DNA of 64,000 nucleotides from an uncultured Prevotella sp. (GTDB lineage Bacteria > Bacteroidota > Bacteroidia > Bacteroidales > Bacteroidaceae). The stretch covers positions 1 to 64,000 of the forward strand of contig CAKQDQ010000002.1 in the NCBI GenBank assembly GCA_934229335.1, read 5' to 3'. The notes below the pieces were generated by a model. The model worked only from the letters and a program-made list of their open reading frames with translations, searched no databases and was not told the origin of the DNA. Positions 46,387 to 56,836 of this stretch are shown here, piece after piece; the stretch's first letter is position 1, and each line of letters opens with the position of its first letter. Made by a program: the position numbers and the translations under genes.

Positions 46387-46474
46387 TTTACGCTGTAATC
46401 AGATAGAGTTTACACGGTAAAAGGATAGTTATCGCAGTGTAATAAGATACTAATTGCAATGTAAAAGCATATGC
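46387..46474. repeat. 22-bp periodic repeat, locus 4
   Basis: Units start at 46387, 46409, 46431 and 46453. They share a form like GCAATGTAAAAGCATA, which aligns with the units at 24651 (GCAATGCGAAAGCTAT). Confidence 0.75.
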
Positions 46475-46510
46475 TTTAGTGGAGAAATAGCCTCCAATAG
46501 CGGTGCTAAA

Positions 46511-46550
46511 AAAAACGGTCAAAAACGCCATCGCGTTTTTGACCGTTTTT
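46511..46550. terminator. Perfect 18-bp hairpin terminator
   Basis: AAAAACGGTCAAAAACGC pairs perfectly with GCGTTTTTGACCGTTTTT around the tetraloop CATC. A- and U-runs at both ends make it bidirectional. Confidence 0.85.
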
Positions 46551-46700
46551 AGGCTCTATGAGCTGGTGATGATAAAAGTGGAATAATGTCAAGTAATCTC
46601 TAAAATAAAGCCTTAGAATGAGTTTTCACTTTTTGTTCTAAAATAATACGATAACTGTGAATACCCCATGACTTATATAGATTAATGTTATGCCCAAAAC

Positions 46701-46747
46701 AAAGAACCTCCGTCAATTCGCAGTGTGAATTGACGGAGGTTTTCTTT
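46701..46747 (-). terminator. Terminator of the pectinesterase operon
   Basis: AACCTCCGTCAATTC (46705-46719) pairs with GAATTGACGGAGGTT (46727-46741). On the minus strand it is followed by a U-rich stretch. Confidence 0.8.
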
Positions 46748-46765
46748 ATATGCAACAGTGGTAGT

Positions 46766-47737
46766 TCAGAATTTACAGTTCCACCACTCAGGCTTGTCTT
46801 TGTCTTCGAGTACCTTTTCTATAGTGTAGTCATCAGCCTTCACCTGCTTGCTCCATGCTACTCGTTTGCTAACGTCGACAGGTTTGCCGTCAAGTGTCAT
46901 GGACCCACACTCTGCATAGAAGGCTGTCTTCTCCTTTTCTACGCCCCAGTTAAACCAACCTACGGGGTCAATGTGCTTGCCCATGCGACAGTTTACATAC
47001 ACCGTCTTTGCGAATGGACGCCAAGGACGCCCTAACATGGTGCGTTCTACACCAGCAGCGGCAGTCAGTCGGCAGTTGTTCAGTACGTAACCGTAAGGCA
47101 CTCCCTCAAGAGTAGAGGCGGCGGTGAGGTAACCTCTGCTGAGGCTGTGAATCTCACATCCATCGAAGAAAGCCGTTGACGAACCGAAGATGAAGTCTAC
47201 CGTGCCCTCGATGTAGCAGTCCTTGTAATACTGCTTAGACTGTTTGCCGTAGGTATACAGCGTGTCTTGGTAACCAAGAAAGCGGCAGTTGACAAACACA
47301 GCGCGTGTGCCTGCTACGAAAACTGCTACTGCCTGACCTACAGGACCAGAGGAATTAGCAAACGTAATGTTCTTGGCGTGGAAGTCAGGACCATAGATGT
47401 AGAATGACGAAGAGCCAGAAGTGCCCTTGTTTTCACCAAAGATGTTAGGCTTATTGGCATAATCATCGTAGGTGAGTATGGTGCCTTCTACGCTCTCACC
47501 TATAAGGGTAACATTGAGCTTGCACTCTGCTAACACTAATTTCTCTTTGTAAACACCGTTGCGTATGAATATGCGCGTCTCGTTATTCTTACGAAAATCG
47601 GGCACGGCATTGATGGCTTCCTGTACGGTTCGGTAATCGCCGCTACCGTCTTGCGCCACGATGATGTCATAGTCCTTAGCCTGTGTGCCGATGATAGCGA
47701 TGAGGGCGAGGAAGAGTGACGTTAAAAATCTTTTCAT
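46766..47737 (-). CDS. Pectinesterase (CE8 family)
   Basis: Removes methyl esters from pectin, outside the cell or in the periplasm. 323 aa. Signal peptide 1-20. A right-handed beta-helix with the catalytic blocks GYQDTLY (Asp158), DFIFGS (Asp181) and LGRPW (Arg237). All three are intact. It follows the GH43 gene by 64 bp and is probably co-transcribed. The pair suggests use of plant pectin, with no SusC/SusD or other degradation genes visible here. Confidence 0.95.
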   Translation of the reverse strand: MKRFLTSLFLALIAIIGTQAKDYDIIVAQDGSGDYRTVQEAINAVPDFRKNNETRIFIRNGVYKEKLVLAECKLNVTLIGESVEGTILTYDDYANKPNIFGENKGTSGSSSFYIYGPDFHAKNITFANSSGPVGQAVAVFVAGTRAVFVNCRFLGYQDTLYTYGKQSKQYYKDCYIEGTVDFIFGSSTAFFDGCEIHSLSRGYLTAASTLEGVPYGYVLNNCRLTAAAGVERTMLGRPWRPFAKTVYVNCRMGKHIDPVGWFNWGVEKEKTAFYAECGSMTLDGKPVDVSKRVAWSKQVKADDYTIEKVLEDKDKPEWWNCKF

Positions 47738-47801
47738 TTATTGTTCGTTGTTCGTTATAATTGCTTTGTCATAACCGAGGAATAGAAGGCTCGGCTCCAT
47801 A

Positions 47802-48863
47802 TTATTTCTTTTCCGCGGCACGCTTAGCCCAGTACCTTTGCAGTTTCTTAGCCTCCTTAACGGTCAGCCAACATACAGCACCGTGCTTCTGTTCTTGGAA
47901 GTTAGTGCGCTTCATCTCGCCAGAGTCAAAGCGTCCGAGTGGCTTAAACGTCTTGAAGTCTGTAGTCTCCATGAAGCCGAAGTTGTGTGGTTTGATGCTG
48001 TAGATGTCGTACATCAGAATCCATCTGTCCTGACCTATGAGTTTGAACACGTGCGGAGCCTCGCATCCTCCCTTTTCATTATCAAGGTATTCTGGTGCAT
48101 ATTCCCATGGACCATATATGTTGTCGCTCGTGGCTTGCTTAATGCCCGCAGTGCCGTCGTGTGCACAATAGAACAGGTGGTACTTGCCTTGAGCGTAGCA
48201 TATGTCACCATCAATAGCGGAAATGCCTTCCTTTGGATAAACGAACAGTTCCTTTGGAAGCGTCTCAACCTTGTCAAACTCGTCGTTAACGTAGCAATAA
48301 TACAGTTTGTTCATGCCCACGCCGTGGCGCATTGTGAAGTAAATTACGAGTTTGTTCTTCGCGTAATCGTATGCCGTTTCGGGTGCCCATACGCAGCCAA
48401 TGTCAGCAAGTGAGGGGTCCATAGTGTCGAAACGCACGTTGGTGCGCTTCCAGTGTATAAGGTCGTCAGACTTCATCAGCACCAAGGCACGGTTGTTTCC
48501 CCAACCAAACTTCTTTCCGTCGCGCTCCCATTCGGTATCTCTTCCTGCCTGTTCCTTATATATATTAAGGTCGGTCATGGCGATATAGAACGAGCCGTTG
48601 GGCGCACGGAAGATGTGAGGGTCACGTATTCCCTTCTGCAACGCTATGGTATCGCCAGCCATTACGGGCGTGTCACCGTTCAGGGACGTAAAGGTGTGAC
48701 CGTCATAACTAACTGCCATGTACAGTCCGTGGGTGGCATCCTTGTGGTAAACCATTAGATATGCACCCATATCCTTCTCTGCTGGCGCTTTCTTCTTAGC
48801 CGAAACAGGCGCACAAATCAGCATAGTCGCAAGAGCGACAAGTGTTAAAAAGAGTTTTTTCAT
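47802..48863 (-). CDS. Glycoside hydrolase family 43-like enzyme
   Basis: 353 aa with signal peptide (1-22). Five-bladed-propeller fold. RDPHIFRAPNGSFYIAMTD carries one of the conserved Asp residues, WAPETAY follows, and GCEAPHVF carries the likely general-acid Glu. GH43 enzymes are mostly arabinanases, arabinofuranosidases or xylosidases; with the adjacent pectinesterase, an arabinan or galactan side-chain activity is the likeliest role. No carbohydrate-binding module is present. Confidence 0.88.
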   Translation of the reverse strand: MKKLFLTLVALATMLICAPVSAKKKAPAEKDMGAYLMVYHKDATHGLYMAVSYDGHTFTSLNGDTPVMAGDTIALQKGIRDPHIFRAPNGSFYIAMTDLNIYKEQAGRDTEWERDGKKFGWGNNRALVLMKSDDLIHWKRTNVRFDTMDPSLADIGCVWAPETAYDYAKNKLVIYFTMRHGVGMNKLYYCYVNDEFDKVETLPKELFVYPKEGISAIDGDICYAQGKYHLFYCAHDGTAGIKQATSDNIYGPWEYAPEYLDNEKGGCEAPHVFKLIGQDRWILMYDIYSIKPHNFGFMETTDFKTFKPLGRFDSGEMKRTNFQEQKHGAVCWLTVKEAKKLQRYWAKRAAEKK

Positions 48864-48895
48864 CGTAGTTTTAGTATTGTTTAGTTATAGTTCCG

Positions 48896-48926
48896 CAAAG
48901 GTAATGCTTTTTTCTCACAATGGCAA
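48896..48926 (-). promoter_or_regulatory. Promoter of the GH43-pectinesterase operon
   Basis: On the minus strand TTG (48926-48924) and TACCTTTG (48903-48896) are 20 bp apart. The leader is about 30 nt. Confidence 0.65.
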
Positions 48927-48949
48927 GAAATTCTACTCATTACTCTCTA

Positions 48950-49726
48950 CTAAAACAACCACAGCGGTCCGTTGCCCTTTCCGATGTGTAGGTTGCGCCC
49001 TCCGTTGATGCCTTTGTCTATCACCTCCTTGCCCACCTTTACCGCTTCGGGCAGCGAGAGCCCCATGGCAAGTCCCGTAGCGATGGCACTCGACAGCGTG
49101 CATCCAGTGCCGTGAAGGTTCGTTGTCGTTATGCGTGGCGAGCAATATTCGTGCGTTGTGCCATCAGTCATGAAGAGAACATCGCGCATTATGCTTCCCT
49201 CACCGTGTCCACCCTTTAATAGAAAGGCGGTACCATATTCCTTTACCAGTGCGTGCCCTGTCTTTTCAAGGTCGTATTCGCCCTCGTTGCCACTGAGACG
49301 CAGAGCCTCTGGTATGTTAGGAGTGACGAGAGTGCAGAGTGGGAAGAGTTCTTTCTTGATGTACTCCACACATTCGTCGCTCATCAACTGTGTGCCACTG
49401 GTAGATATCATCACAGGGTCGCAGACGGTGGGGAGACCGTATTGCTTTATGAATTTTACGATGACGCGCGCTGACTCCACGCAAGGTATCATGCCAATCT
49501 TTATCGCCTCCACATTGATGTCGCTGAAGACTGATTGCAACTGCGCCTCTAACATATCCTCAGGCACCGTCATTACCCTTTGCACACCTACGGTGTTCTG
49601 CGCCGTAAGAGCCGTGGGCACGGTTACGGCATAATGCCCTAACGATGTAATTGTCTTCAAGTCCTGCTGTATTCCAGCCCCCGCCGATGTATCACTGCCT
49701 GCTATTGTTAGTATTATATTCTTCAT
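48950..49726 (-). CDS. thiD: Hydroxymethylpyrimidine/phosphomethylpyrimidine kinase
   Basis: Phosphorylates HMP and HMP-phosphate for thiamin synthesis. 258 aa from the chosen start. Motifs are LTIAGSDTSAGAGIQQDLKT, CDPVMISTSGTQLM, TPNIPEA, LKGGH and the catalytic HGTGCTLSSA. The start at 49726 gives an ATGA overlap with the preceding stop. An ATG three codons upstream, at 49735, is also possible. Last gene of the thi operon. Compare the degenerate ThiD-like domain at 26108. Confidence 0.95.
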   Translation of the reverse strand: MKNIILTIAGSDTSAGAGIQQDLKTITSLGHYAVTVPTALTAQNTVGVQRVMTVPEDMLEAQLQSVFSDINVEAIKIGMIPCVESARVIVKFIKQYGLPTVCDPVMISTSGTQLMSDECVEYIKKELFPLCTLVTPNIPEALRLSGNEGEYDLEKTGHALVKEYGTAFLLKGGHGEGSIMRDVLFMTDGTTHEYCSPRITTTNLHGTGCTLSSAIATGLAMGLSLPEAVKVGKEVIDKGINGGRNLHIGKGNGPLWLF

Positions 49727-50265
49727 TTTCTCCATGCATCGCCTAATATCATTGCTCCCCCAAAGCCCATATCCTCTACCTCTTTCAGGCGGTTGAAGGT
49801 GACACCGCCAAGTGCAAAGACCTTATTGTCTATCACTCCCTGCGCCTTTGCCATCAATATCTCATTCCGAGTGAAGGCAGAATGATAACCTATCTTAGAG
49901 ATAGAGTCGTAGATAGGCGACAGACTAACGTAGTTGCAGCGGTCTTTCCACTCCTCAACCTCCGCCAAACTGTGGCAACTTTTGCTCACGCTGCCCGTCC
50001 AACCAGCAGGTGGTTGGGGATTGCGCGAGTTGAGATGTACACCGTAAAGACCGTATTTCACGGCGAGAGAATGATGGTCGTGCAGTACGAGTCGGTCCCA
50101 ACAATCACGCGGTATCTCGTTAATCAGTCGTTCTACCTCCTCTTTCGTAGCCTGAGGTTTGCGTATATGCAGCAAGTCCACATTGCCTTGACGGAGCAGA
50201 CAGGCTATACGCTCTGCCTCACCGCCAAAGAATGTGGGCTTGGTTATTATCACTTTAATGAACAT
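49723..50265 (-). CDS. Thiamin phosphate synthase-like protein (ThiE/TenI family)
   Basis: 180 aa TIM-barrel protein, shorter than ThiE proper and a second copy besides the gene at 54046. Recognisable blocks are LLHIRKP, DRLVLHDHHSLAVKYGLYGVH, YVSLSPIYDS and FALGGV. The usual pyrimidine-binding region is altered. It could act as a TenI-like thiazole tautomerase or as a backup synthase. It directly abuts thiH, with no gap. Confidence 0.85.
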   Translation of the reverse strand: MFIKVIITKPTFFGGEAERIACLLRQGNVDLLHIRKPQATKEEVERLINEIPRDCWDRLVLHDHHSLAVKYGLYGVHLNSRNPQPPAGWTGSVSKSCHSLAEVEEWKDRCNYVSLSPIYDSISKIGYHSAFTRNEILMAKAQGVIDNKVFALGGVTFNRLKEVEDMGFGGAMILGDAWRK

Positions 50266-51414
50266 TTACCCTACTTTAGTTTCAACGTTCTTGCCGAAAA
50301 GGTCGAAGGAAGCGTCCCAATCCTTCCATACTGGCTCACGTCCTAACTCCTTCAAGCGACGGTTTATCTCCTTCGCTGTGCGGTCATCAGATACCGTAAA
50401 CTGCTCAAGTGCCTGTGGATATGTATGGTATCCGCCTGGGTTCACCTTTGATTCGGCAGACATTGTTGTAACACCTAACGTACACATGTTATCCCTTATG
50501 AACTGAGGCTCACGTGTACTGTACGAGATGTCAACGTCATGGTCGAAGATACGCATAGCGAACGTAACCTGTGCCAGTTCCTTATCGCTTACGAAACAGT
50601 TGGGTTGGAAGCCCTCATTCTGTGCAGGACGCATACGAGGGAAGTTTACTGAGTACTTAGTCTTCCAGTAATGCTTCTGAAGATAACGCAGATGGTGAGC
50701 CATCATCACAACATCTGTGCGCCATTCCTTTTCCAATCCGAGCAGCGCACCCATGCCAATGGAGTGAACACCAGCCTGTCCCATGCGGTCAAAGCCATTG
50801 ACACGCCACTCAAACTTTGACTTCATGCCGGCTGGATGGTACAACTTATAGTTGTCGCGGTGGTATGTTTCTTGGAAGCAAATAACGCCATTAAGCCCGT
50901 GTTTGGTAAGTTCGTAGTACTCTTCAGCCTTCAATGGCATCACCTCTATCTTGATATTAGAGAAGTACTTCTTAGCTATGTCGATAGCCTTTGCAAGGTA
51001 TGGCACGCCAGCCTTAGCGGGATTCTCGCCAGTAACGAGGAGAATGTTCTCGAATGGAGCCAACTTCTTAATGGCTTTATATTCATCTTCTATCTGCTCT
51101 GGCGTGAGAATGGTGCGCGCCATAGGGTTACTGCGGTGGAAACCACAGTATACGCAGGAGTTAGAACATGAGTTTGTGATGTAAAGAGGAATGAACATCG
51201 ACATCGTTTTGCCGAAACGCTCCTCGGTATATTTACGTGATAGTTGCGCCATCTGCTCCAAGTACGGCTCTGCGGCAGGTGAAATCATAGCCATAAAGTC
51301 GTTAACATCGCAGTGACTCTTACCCAATGCGCGCCTTACATCAATGTCAGTCATCTGAGCAATGCGCTCTGTGGTCTCGTCCCAACTTATCTTTTCTAAT
51401 TCGTCTGAAAACAT
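50266..51414 (-). CDS. thiH: 2-iminoacetate synthase
   Basis: Radical SAM enzyme that cleaves tyrosine to give dehydroglycine for the thiazole ring. 382 aa. The cluster motif CSNSCVYC has Cys83, Cys87 and Cys90, in the CX3CX2C spacing. It lies 36 bp after thiC. The same operon has no ThiO, so this is the anaerobic route. Confidence 0.95.
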   Translation of the reverse strand: MFSDELEKISWDETTERIAQMTDIDVRRALGKSHCDVNDFMAMISPAAEPYLEQMAQLSRKYTEERFGKTMSMFIPLYITNSCSNSCVYCGFHRSNPMARTILTPEQIEDEYKAIKKLAPFENILLVTGENPAKAGVPYLAKAIDIAKKYFSNIKIEVMPLKAEEYYELTKHGLNGVICFQETYHRDNYKLYHPAGMKSKFEWRVNGFDRMGQAGVHSIGMGALLGLEKEWRTDVVMMAHHLRYLQKHYWKTKYSVNFPRMRPAQNEGFQPNCFVSDKELAQVTFAMRIFDHDVDISYSTREPQFIRDNMCTLGVTTMSAESKVNPGGYHTYPQALEQFTVSDDRTAKEINRRLKELGREPVWKDWDASFDLFGKNVETKVG

Positions 51415-51450
51415 TTTGTCTTGCTATTTTATTAAATTCCGTTTGCCACT

Positions 51451-53145
<1,695 letters not shown>

Positions 53146-53238
53146 TTAAGTTGTTTAGTTGTTTCGTCGTTTTGTTGTTGGGTTGATAGGGAAATCGTTA
53201 ATAGTTTATCAACACATCTCCATTCACCAGCAAACCGA

Positions 53239-54009
53239 TTAATTCAAGAAAGCGGTAAGAGGCGAACTTGCCTGGGCAGAGTCGCTGATGGCACCGAGTC
53301 CTGCTTCGTATGCGCGACGACCCGCAATGACAGCCTCTTTGAACGCAGTAGCCATCTGAACGGGGTCACCTGCTACGGCAATAGCGGTATTAACGAGGCA
53401 GCAGTCGGCTCCCATCTCCATCGCTTCAGCCGCATGACTTGGTGCACCGATACCTGCATCTACCACAACAGGAACGGTAGCCTGCTCTATTATAATCTGA
53501 AGGAAGTCCTTCATGCGCAGTCCTTTGTTTGTTCCGATAGGCGCAGCGAGTGGCATAACGGTAGCAGCGCCAGCCTCTTCAAGGTGCTTACATAGGGTAG
53601 GGTCAGCCTGACAGTAAGGCAATACCACGAAGCCCATCTTCACGAGTTGCTCAGTTGCCTTCAGAGTCTCTATAGAGTCAGGCAGGAGGTAGCGTGGGTC
53701 TGGGTGTATTTCGAGTTTAAGCCAGTTGGTACCAAATGCCTCACGTGACATCTGAGCAGCGAAAACAGCCTCCTCAGCGGTTCTTACGCCAGAGGTATTA
53801 GGCAGCAGTTGTATGTTAGGGTTTTGTGTTATGTGTGTTAGGAGGTCGTCATGCTTGTCCTCCAGTTCCACACGCTTCATGGCAACAGTTACCATTTCTG
53901 TTTCACTTGCTTTGATGGCGTCAGCCATTACAGTGTTGTTGTTAAACTTACCTGTACCGAGGAAGAGGCGAGAGTTAAACTCTCTGCCTGCTATTACTAA
54001 TTTGCTCAT
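53239..54009 (-). CDS. thiG: Thiazole synthase
   Basis: Forms the thiazole phosphate ring from DXP, ThiS thiocarboxylate and dehydroglycine. 256 aa. Conserved blocks are [21 protein letters not shown] (with the likely catalytic Lys), [22 protein letters not shown] and VNTAIA. Its position after thiE is typical of Bacteroidetes thi operons. Confidence 0.96.
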   Translation of the reverse strand: MSKLVIAGREFNSRLFLGTGKFNNNTVMADAIKASETEMVTVAMKRVELEDKHDDLLTHITQNPNIQLLPNTSGVRTAEEAVFAAQMSREAFGTNWLKLEIHPDPRYLLPDSIETLKATEQLVKMGFVVLPYCQADPTLCKHLEEAGAATVMPLAAPIGTNKGLRMKDFLQIIIEQATVPVVVDAGIGAPSHAAEAMEMGADCCLVNTAIAVAGDPVQMATAFKEAVIAGRRAYEAGLGAISDSAQASSPLTAFLN

Positions 54010-54045
54010 ATTTGTTGTTTGTTATTTTGTAGTTTCGTTGTATTG

Positions 54046-54672
54046 TTATTTCTTGGCGTTCTCTATAACCTTCAGCAGTCTTTGCATCTCTTTCACCGGG
54101 TCATCTGCCCTTAGCACCGTTCCGCTGAGGGCGATACCCGTCACTCCTGTCGCCATGATGTCAGGAATATCCTCTGCCGTTATGCCCCCGATGGCAACGA
54201 TAGGGAGGTCTATCCCCTCCGCTTTCATACCACTGACGATACTCTTGTAGCCGTCAATACCGAGCACAGGTGATAGCCCTTTCTTCGTAGTAGTGAAGCG
54301 AAACGGTCCGCAACCAATGTAGTTTGCGCCGTTACGGTAGTGCGCCCTTACGTCATCGAGCGTGTTTGCCGTGCCACCTATTATATAATCATTACCTAAT
54401 ATCTCCCTTGCTTCAGCGATAGGCATATCCTTTTTGCCCAGATGCACACCGTCAGCGTGTAGTTCCTTCGCCAAAGCCACGTGGTCATCAATGACAAATG
54501 TAGCCCCTTTCGCCTTACATAGAGCCTGTGCCTGAAGCGCGATGGGGCGTATCTCGTCGTCAGAAGCATCCTTCATACGCAGTTGAACCCAGCGGCAACC
54601 GCCGTCGAGAGCCATGCGAATAGAGTCGAGATACGAGTAATGTTCAGTAAAATGTGAAATAAATTGTAGCAT
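54046..54672 (-). CDS. thiE: Thiamin phosphate synthase
   Basis: Joins HMP diphosphate to thiazole phosphate. 208 aa. Blocks: VQLRMKDASDDE, FVIDDHVALAKELHADGVHLG, GGTANTLDDV, YIGCGPFRFTTTK and PIVAIGGI. It starts 4 bp after thiS. A complete set of ThiE residues makes it the main enzyme of the pair with the gene at 49723. Confidence 0.95.
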   Translation of the reverse strand: MLQFISHFTEHYSYLDSIRMALDGGCRWVQLRMKDASDDEIRPIALQAQALCKAKGATFVIDDHVALAKELHADGVHLGKKDMPIAEAREILGNDYIIGGTANTLDDVRAHYRNGANYIGCGPFRFTTTKKGLSPVLGIDGYKSIVSGMKAEGIDLPIVAIGGITAEDIPDIMATGVTGIALSGTVLRADDPVKEMQRLLKVIENAKK

Positions 54673-54676
54673 AATT

Positions 54677-54874
54677 CTACCCTCCGCAAGCCGCTACAAT
54701 GATGGTTACGTTATCGTTTTCCTTTAATATAGTCTCCTCCCAGTCGGTGCGTTGCACCATCTGCATGTCGATAGCGACCGCCACTCCACGTTCAGGCATG
54801 GAGAGTTCCTTGATAAGTTCTGCCACATTATGTGCATTAGTGTCAGAGGGCTTGTTGTTGATGATAATCTTCAT
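54677..54874 (-). CDS. thiS: Sulfur carrier protein ThiS
   Basis: Ubiquitin-like 65-aa carrier that donates sulfur to the thiazole. The chain ends in the Gly-Gly terminus (VAACGG). An open frame continues upstream to 54910, but the start at 54874 (MKIIINNKPSD) matches family length and lies beyond the riboswitch terminator. First gene of the thi operon. No thiF is seen in this operon. Confidence 0.95.
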   Translation of the reverse strand: MKIIINNKPSDTNAHNVAELIKELSMPERGVAVAIDMQMVQRTDWEETILKENDNVTIIVAACGG

Positions 54875-54906
54875 AGAATAAAAAAAGTAAGTGGAAGGTA
54901 CCATCA

Positions 54907-54952
54907 ACAAAACAAAAACCCGGCTAATGACTATGCGCCATTACCCGGGTAA
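54907..54952 (-). terminator. Riboswitch terminator before thiS
   Basis: Minus-strand stem: ACCCGGGTAATG (54950-54939) pairs with CATTAGCCGGGT (54929-54918), with one mismatch, followed by a run of U with a G. It is the expression platform of the TPP riboswitch. Confidence 0.85.
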
Positions 54953-54980
54953 TTCTTTGAAAGTCTTAAAAATTATCTCA

Positions 54981-55080
54981 TTTCCTACGGCAGTACTAAC
55001 TGCATCAGGTCAATGGGTGTAATCTCAGCCTTTGTCTTCGTCAGCCTATAGCGTAAGAAGACTCTTGGCACCCCCGAGTG
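54981..55080 (-). ncRNA. TPP riboswitch (THI element)
   Basis: Conserved THI-box blocks read on the minus strand: GGGGGTGCC near 55074, GGCTGAGATTACACCC near 55030, then GACCTGATGCAGTTAGTACT and GCCGTAGGAAA near 54983. This is the standard aptamer layout. It is followed by an intrinsic terminator and thiS, so thiamin pyrophosphate should stop transcription of the operon. Confidence 0.95.
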
Positions 55081-55092
55081 TTTATATTGTTG

Positions 55093-55124
55093 CAAAGTTA
55101 CTTATTATTTTTCTTTTCGCCAAA
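55093..55124 (-). promoter_or_regulatory. Promoter of the thi operon
   Basis: On the minus strand TTTG (55124-55121) and TAACTTTG (55100-55093) are 20 bp apart, placing the transcription start just before the TPP riboswitch. Confidence 0.8.
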
Positions 55125-55217
55125 TTTATTGTGGAGAAATTGTGTGTTTAGCGTTTATTTGTAGCCAAACAGCCATGGCGTAAAAAAGCATTAATTGTGC
55201 TTCGCACTATTTTTTAT

Positions 55218-55345
55218 AACATTAATCATCATTAATCTAACATTAATCTCCCATTAATACTGTTGGTTTTGTTCTTATGACACGCCATATCTCGCCAGAG
55301 ATAGATTAATGAAAGATTAATGTTAGATTAATGGAGATTAACGTT
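55218..55345. repeat. Foldback of repeated CATTAAT words
   Basis: Two 41-bp arms (55218-55258 and 55305-55345) match at 36 positions as inverted repeats around a 46-bp loop. Each arm contains about four copies of ATTAAT at 10-11-bp steps. It lies 34 bp past the end of the acyltransferase gene and upstream of the thi promoter. Confidence 0.8.
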
Positions 55346-55378
55346 AAAAAGAAACGTCCAAACCATTTTTGTTAGGGT

Positions 55379-56320
55379 TTACTTTCCGCCCGTTATGCGT
55401 ATCCACTCCTCTTTCGTTCTCTTCCAGCGGTTATGGCTCCACAACCAGTATGCTGGTGCACGGTTAATGGTCTCCTCCATCATGCGTGTGTACTGCTCCG
55501 TAATCCAGAATTCAGGATGTTCGTTAGGTGTAGTGGTTATGCGTTTGTATTCAGCGATATACTTTCCTCTCTTCACACGTGTGATGTCGAGGTAGTAGAC
55601 GTCCATATCAAACTTCCTCATGATGCGCTCTGCCCCCGTGAACACAGGTGTCTCGGGGTGGTTAAGGAAGTTAGTCCAGTAGTGAATGTCACGCCACCAC
55701 GGTGTCTGGTCAGCGGCAAAGCCAATGATAAACGGCTTACCCTCCTTACGATAACGTGCAAGATAGCGCACCGACTCGTTGGCAGGAACGTTCACGCTGC
55801 CCCACCTGTCACGCTGATGTTCCAGTATTCGGTTCAGCACTTTGTTGTCCAGGCGGCGATAGAACTGCACACATTGGCAACGATTGTGGTCAACCCACAG
55901 CGGCATACTGCTGGTCCACTCAAAGTTTCCGTAGTGGCCGAGGAATATTCCGCATGAGCGTCCGTTGTTATACGACTCCTCTATCAGTTCTATGCCCTTG
56001 AACTGTAGACGTCTCTTAACCTCTTTCTCCGACATAGAGAAGTATTTTAGGCTCTCAATTAGAAGGTCGCAGAAGTGGCGGTAGAACTTACGCTCAATGC
56101 TTTTACATTCGTCCTCAGAGAGGTTAGGGTAGGAGTCGTGAATGTTCTTGCTCACTACCTTACGGCGATAACCTACGATGTGATATAGAATGAAGGCTAC
56201 CACGTCAGACAGCAGATAGAGAACACGCAGAGGCAGACACGACAACGTGTACCATATAGAGTAGATAATGACGTAAGCAATGCGTTGTATCGTCTTGTGT
56301 TTATTTGGATCTTCCCACAT
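55379..56320 (-). CDS. Lipid A lauroyl/myristoyl-type acyltransferase (LpxL/HtrB family)
   Basis: Adds a secondary acyl chain to lipid A at the inner membrane. 313 aa from the chosen start at 56320 (MWEDPNKHKTIQRI). An open frame runs upstream to 56398, but its first 26 residues overlap a probable -7 box at 56362-56369. One membrane segment is near residue 10-35. Family motifs include LGHYGNFEW (catalytic His and Glu/Asp type) and FAADQTPW. It is followed by the ATTAAT foldback. Confidence 0.9.
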   Translation of the reverse strand: MWEDPNKHKTIQRIAYVIIYSIWYTLSCLPLRVLYLLSDVVAFILYHIVGYRRKVVSKNIHDSYPNLSEDECKSIERKFYRHFCDLLIESLKYFSMSEKEVKRRLQFKGIELIEESYNNGRSCGIFLGHYGNFEWTSSMPLWVDHNRCQCVQFYRRLDNKVLNRILEHQRDRWGSVNVPANESVRYLARYRKEGKPFIIGFAADQTPWWRDIHYWTNFLNHPETPVFTGAERIMRKFDMDVYYLDITRVKRGKYIAEYKRITTTPNEHPEFWITEQYTRMMEETINRAPAYWLWSHNRWKRTKEEWIRITGGK

Positions 56321-56361
56321 ATTGGTTGTTTTACTCAGTTGTTTTTTGAATGAAATAATTA

Positions 56362-56369
56362 CAAAATTA
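56362..56369 (-). promoter_or_regulatory. Probable -7 box of the acyltransferase gene
   Basis: CAAAATTA reads TAATTTTG on the minus strand, 42 bp before the 56320 start. No TTG at the expected distance was found. Confidence 0.4.
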
Positions 56370-56491
56370 CTACTTTTACATAAAAGAAAAGGTAACATAA
56401 TACTTGTTTTATACTATTTTAACGTTGCGAGATATTTATGTCCATAAGACAAAGTTTTCATAGTCACAAAAATGGTAAATTTGGGAAATGC

Positions 56492-56598
56492 GATAATAGC
56501 GTAGCTTTCGCGCAGCAAACACGCCCTTATTATGCGGTAAAAGCACCGTTATTACAGTGCGATTTGGGTGCTTTCGCAGTACGATAGCGTAGATGTTG
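56492..56598. repeat. 22-bp periodic repeat, locus 5
   Basis: Units start at 56492, 56514, 56536, 56558 and 56580. Words such as GCTTTCGC, GATAGCGTAG and GATAATAGCGTAG recur at the same phase. It lies in the divergent spacer between the acyltransferase and the 87-aa gene. Confidence 0.7.
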
Positions 56599-56741
56599 TT
56601 TTGTGAATACGTAATATCTTGAAAAACAAAAAGTTACCGTTGTGTTGCGGAAAAAGCGCAAAAATGGTAAATTGTGGAAATTAGCGTTTTGATGATACAA
56701 TGCAAAAAGTAGGTAGAAACAATAAAAAAAGTAGGAAATAG

Positions 56742-56772
56742 TTGCCTAAAAGGAAGAAAATGTGTATTTTTG
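56742..56772 (+). promoter_or_regulatory. Promoter of the 87-aa gene and following genes
   Basis: TTG (56742-56744) and TATTTTTG (56765-56772) with 20 bp between. The leader is about 60 nt. Confidence 0.7.
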
Positions 56773-56836
56773 CAGACGGAAAGATTTTCCTTTCAAGAAA
56801 GAAAATAATAACTGATGAAAATATAATTAAGAAACG

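Larger units (their letters stand above)
46276..46690. other. Convergent spacer without genes
   Basis: About 490 bp lie between GT32 and the pectinesterase gene. It holds a 22-bp periodic repeat (46387-46474), an 18-bp perfect hairpin (46511-46550) and otherwise AT-rich sequence. Confidence 0.6.
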
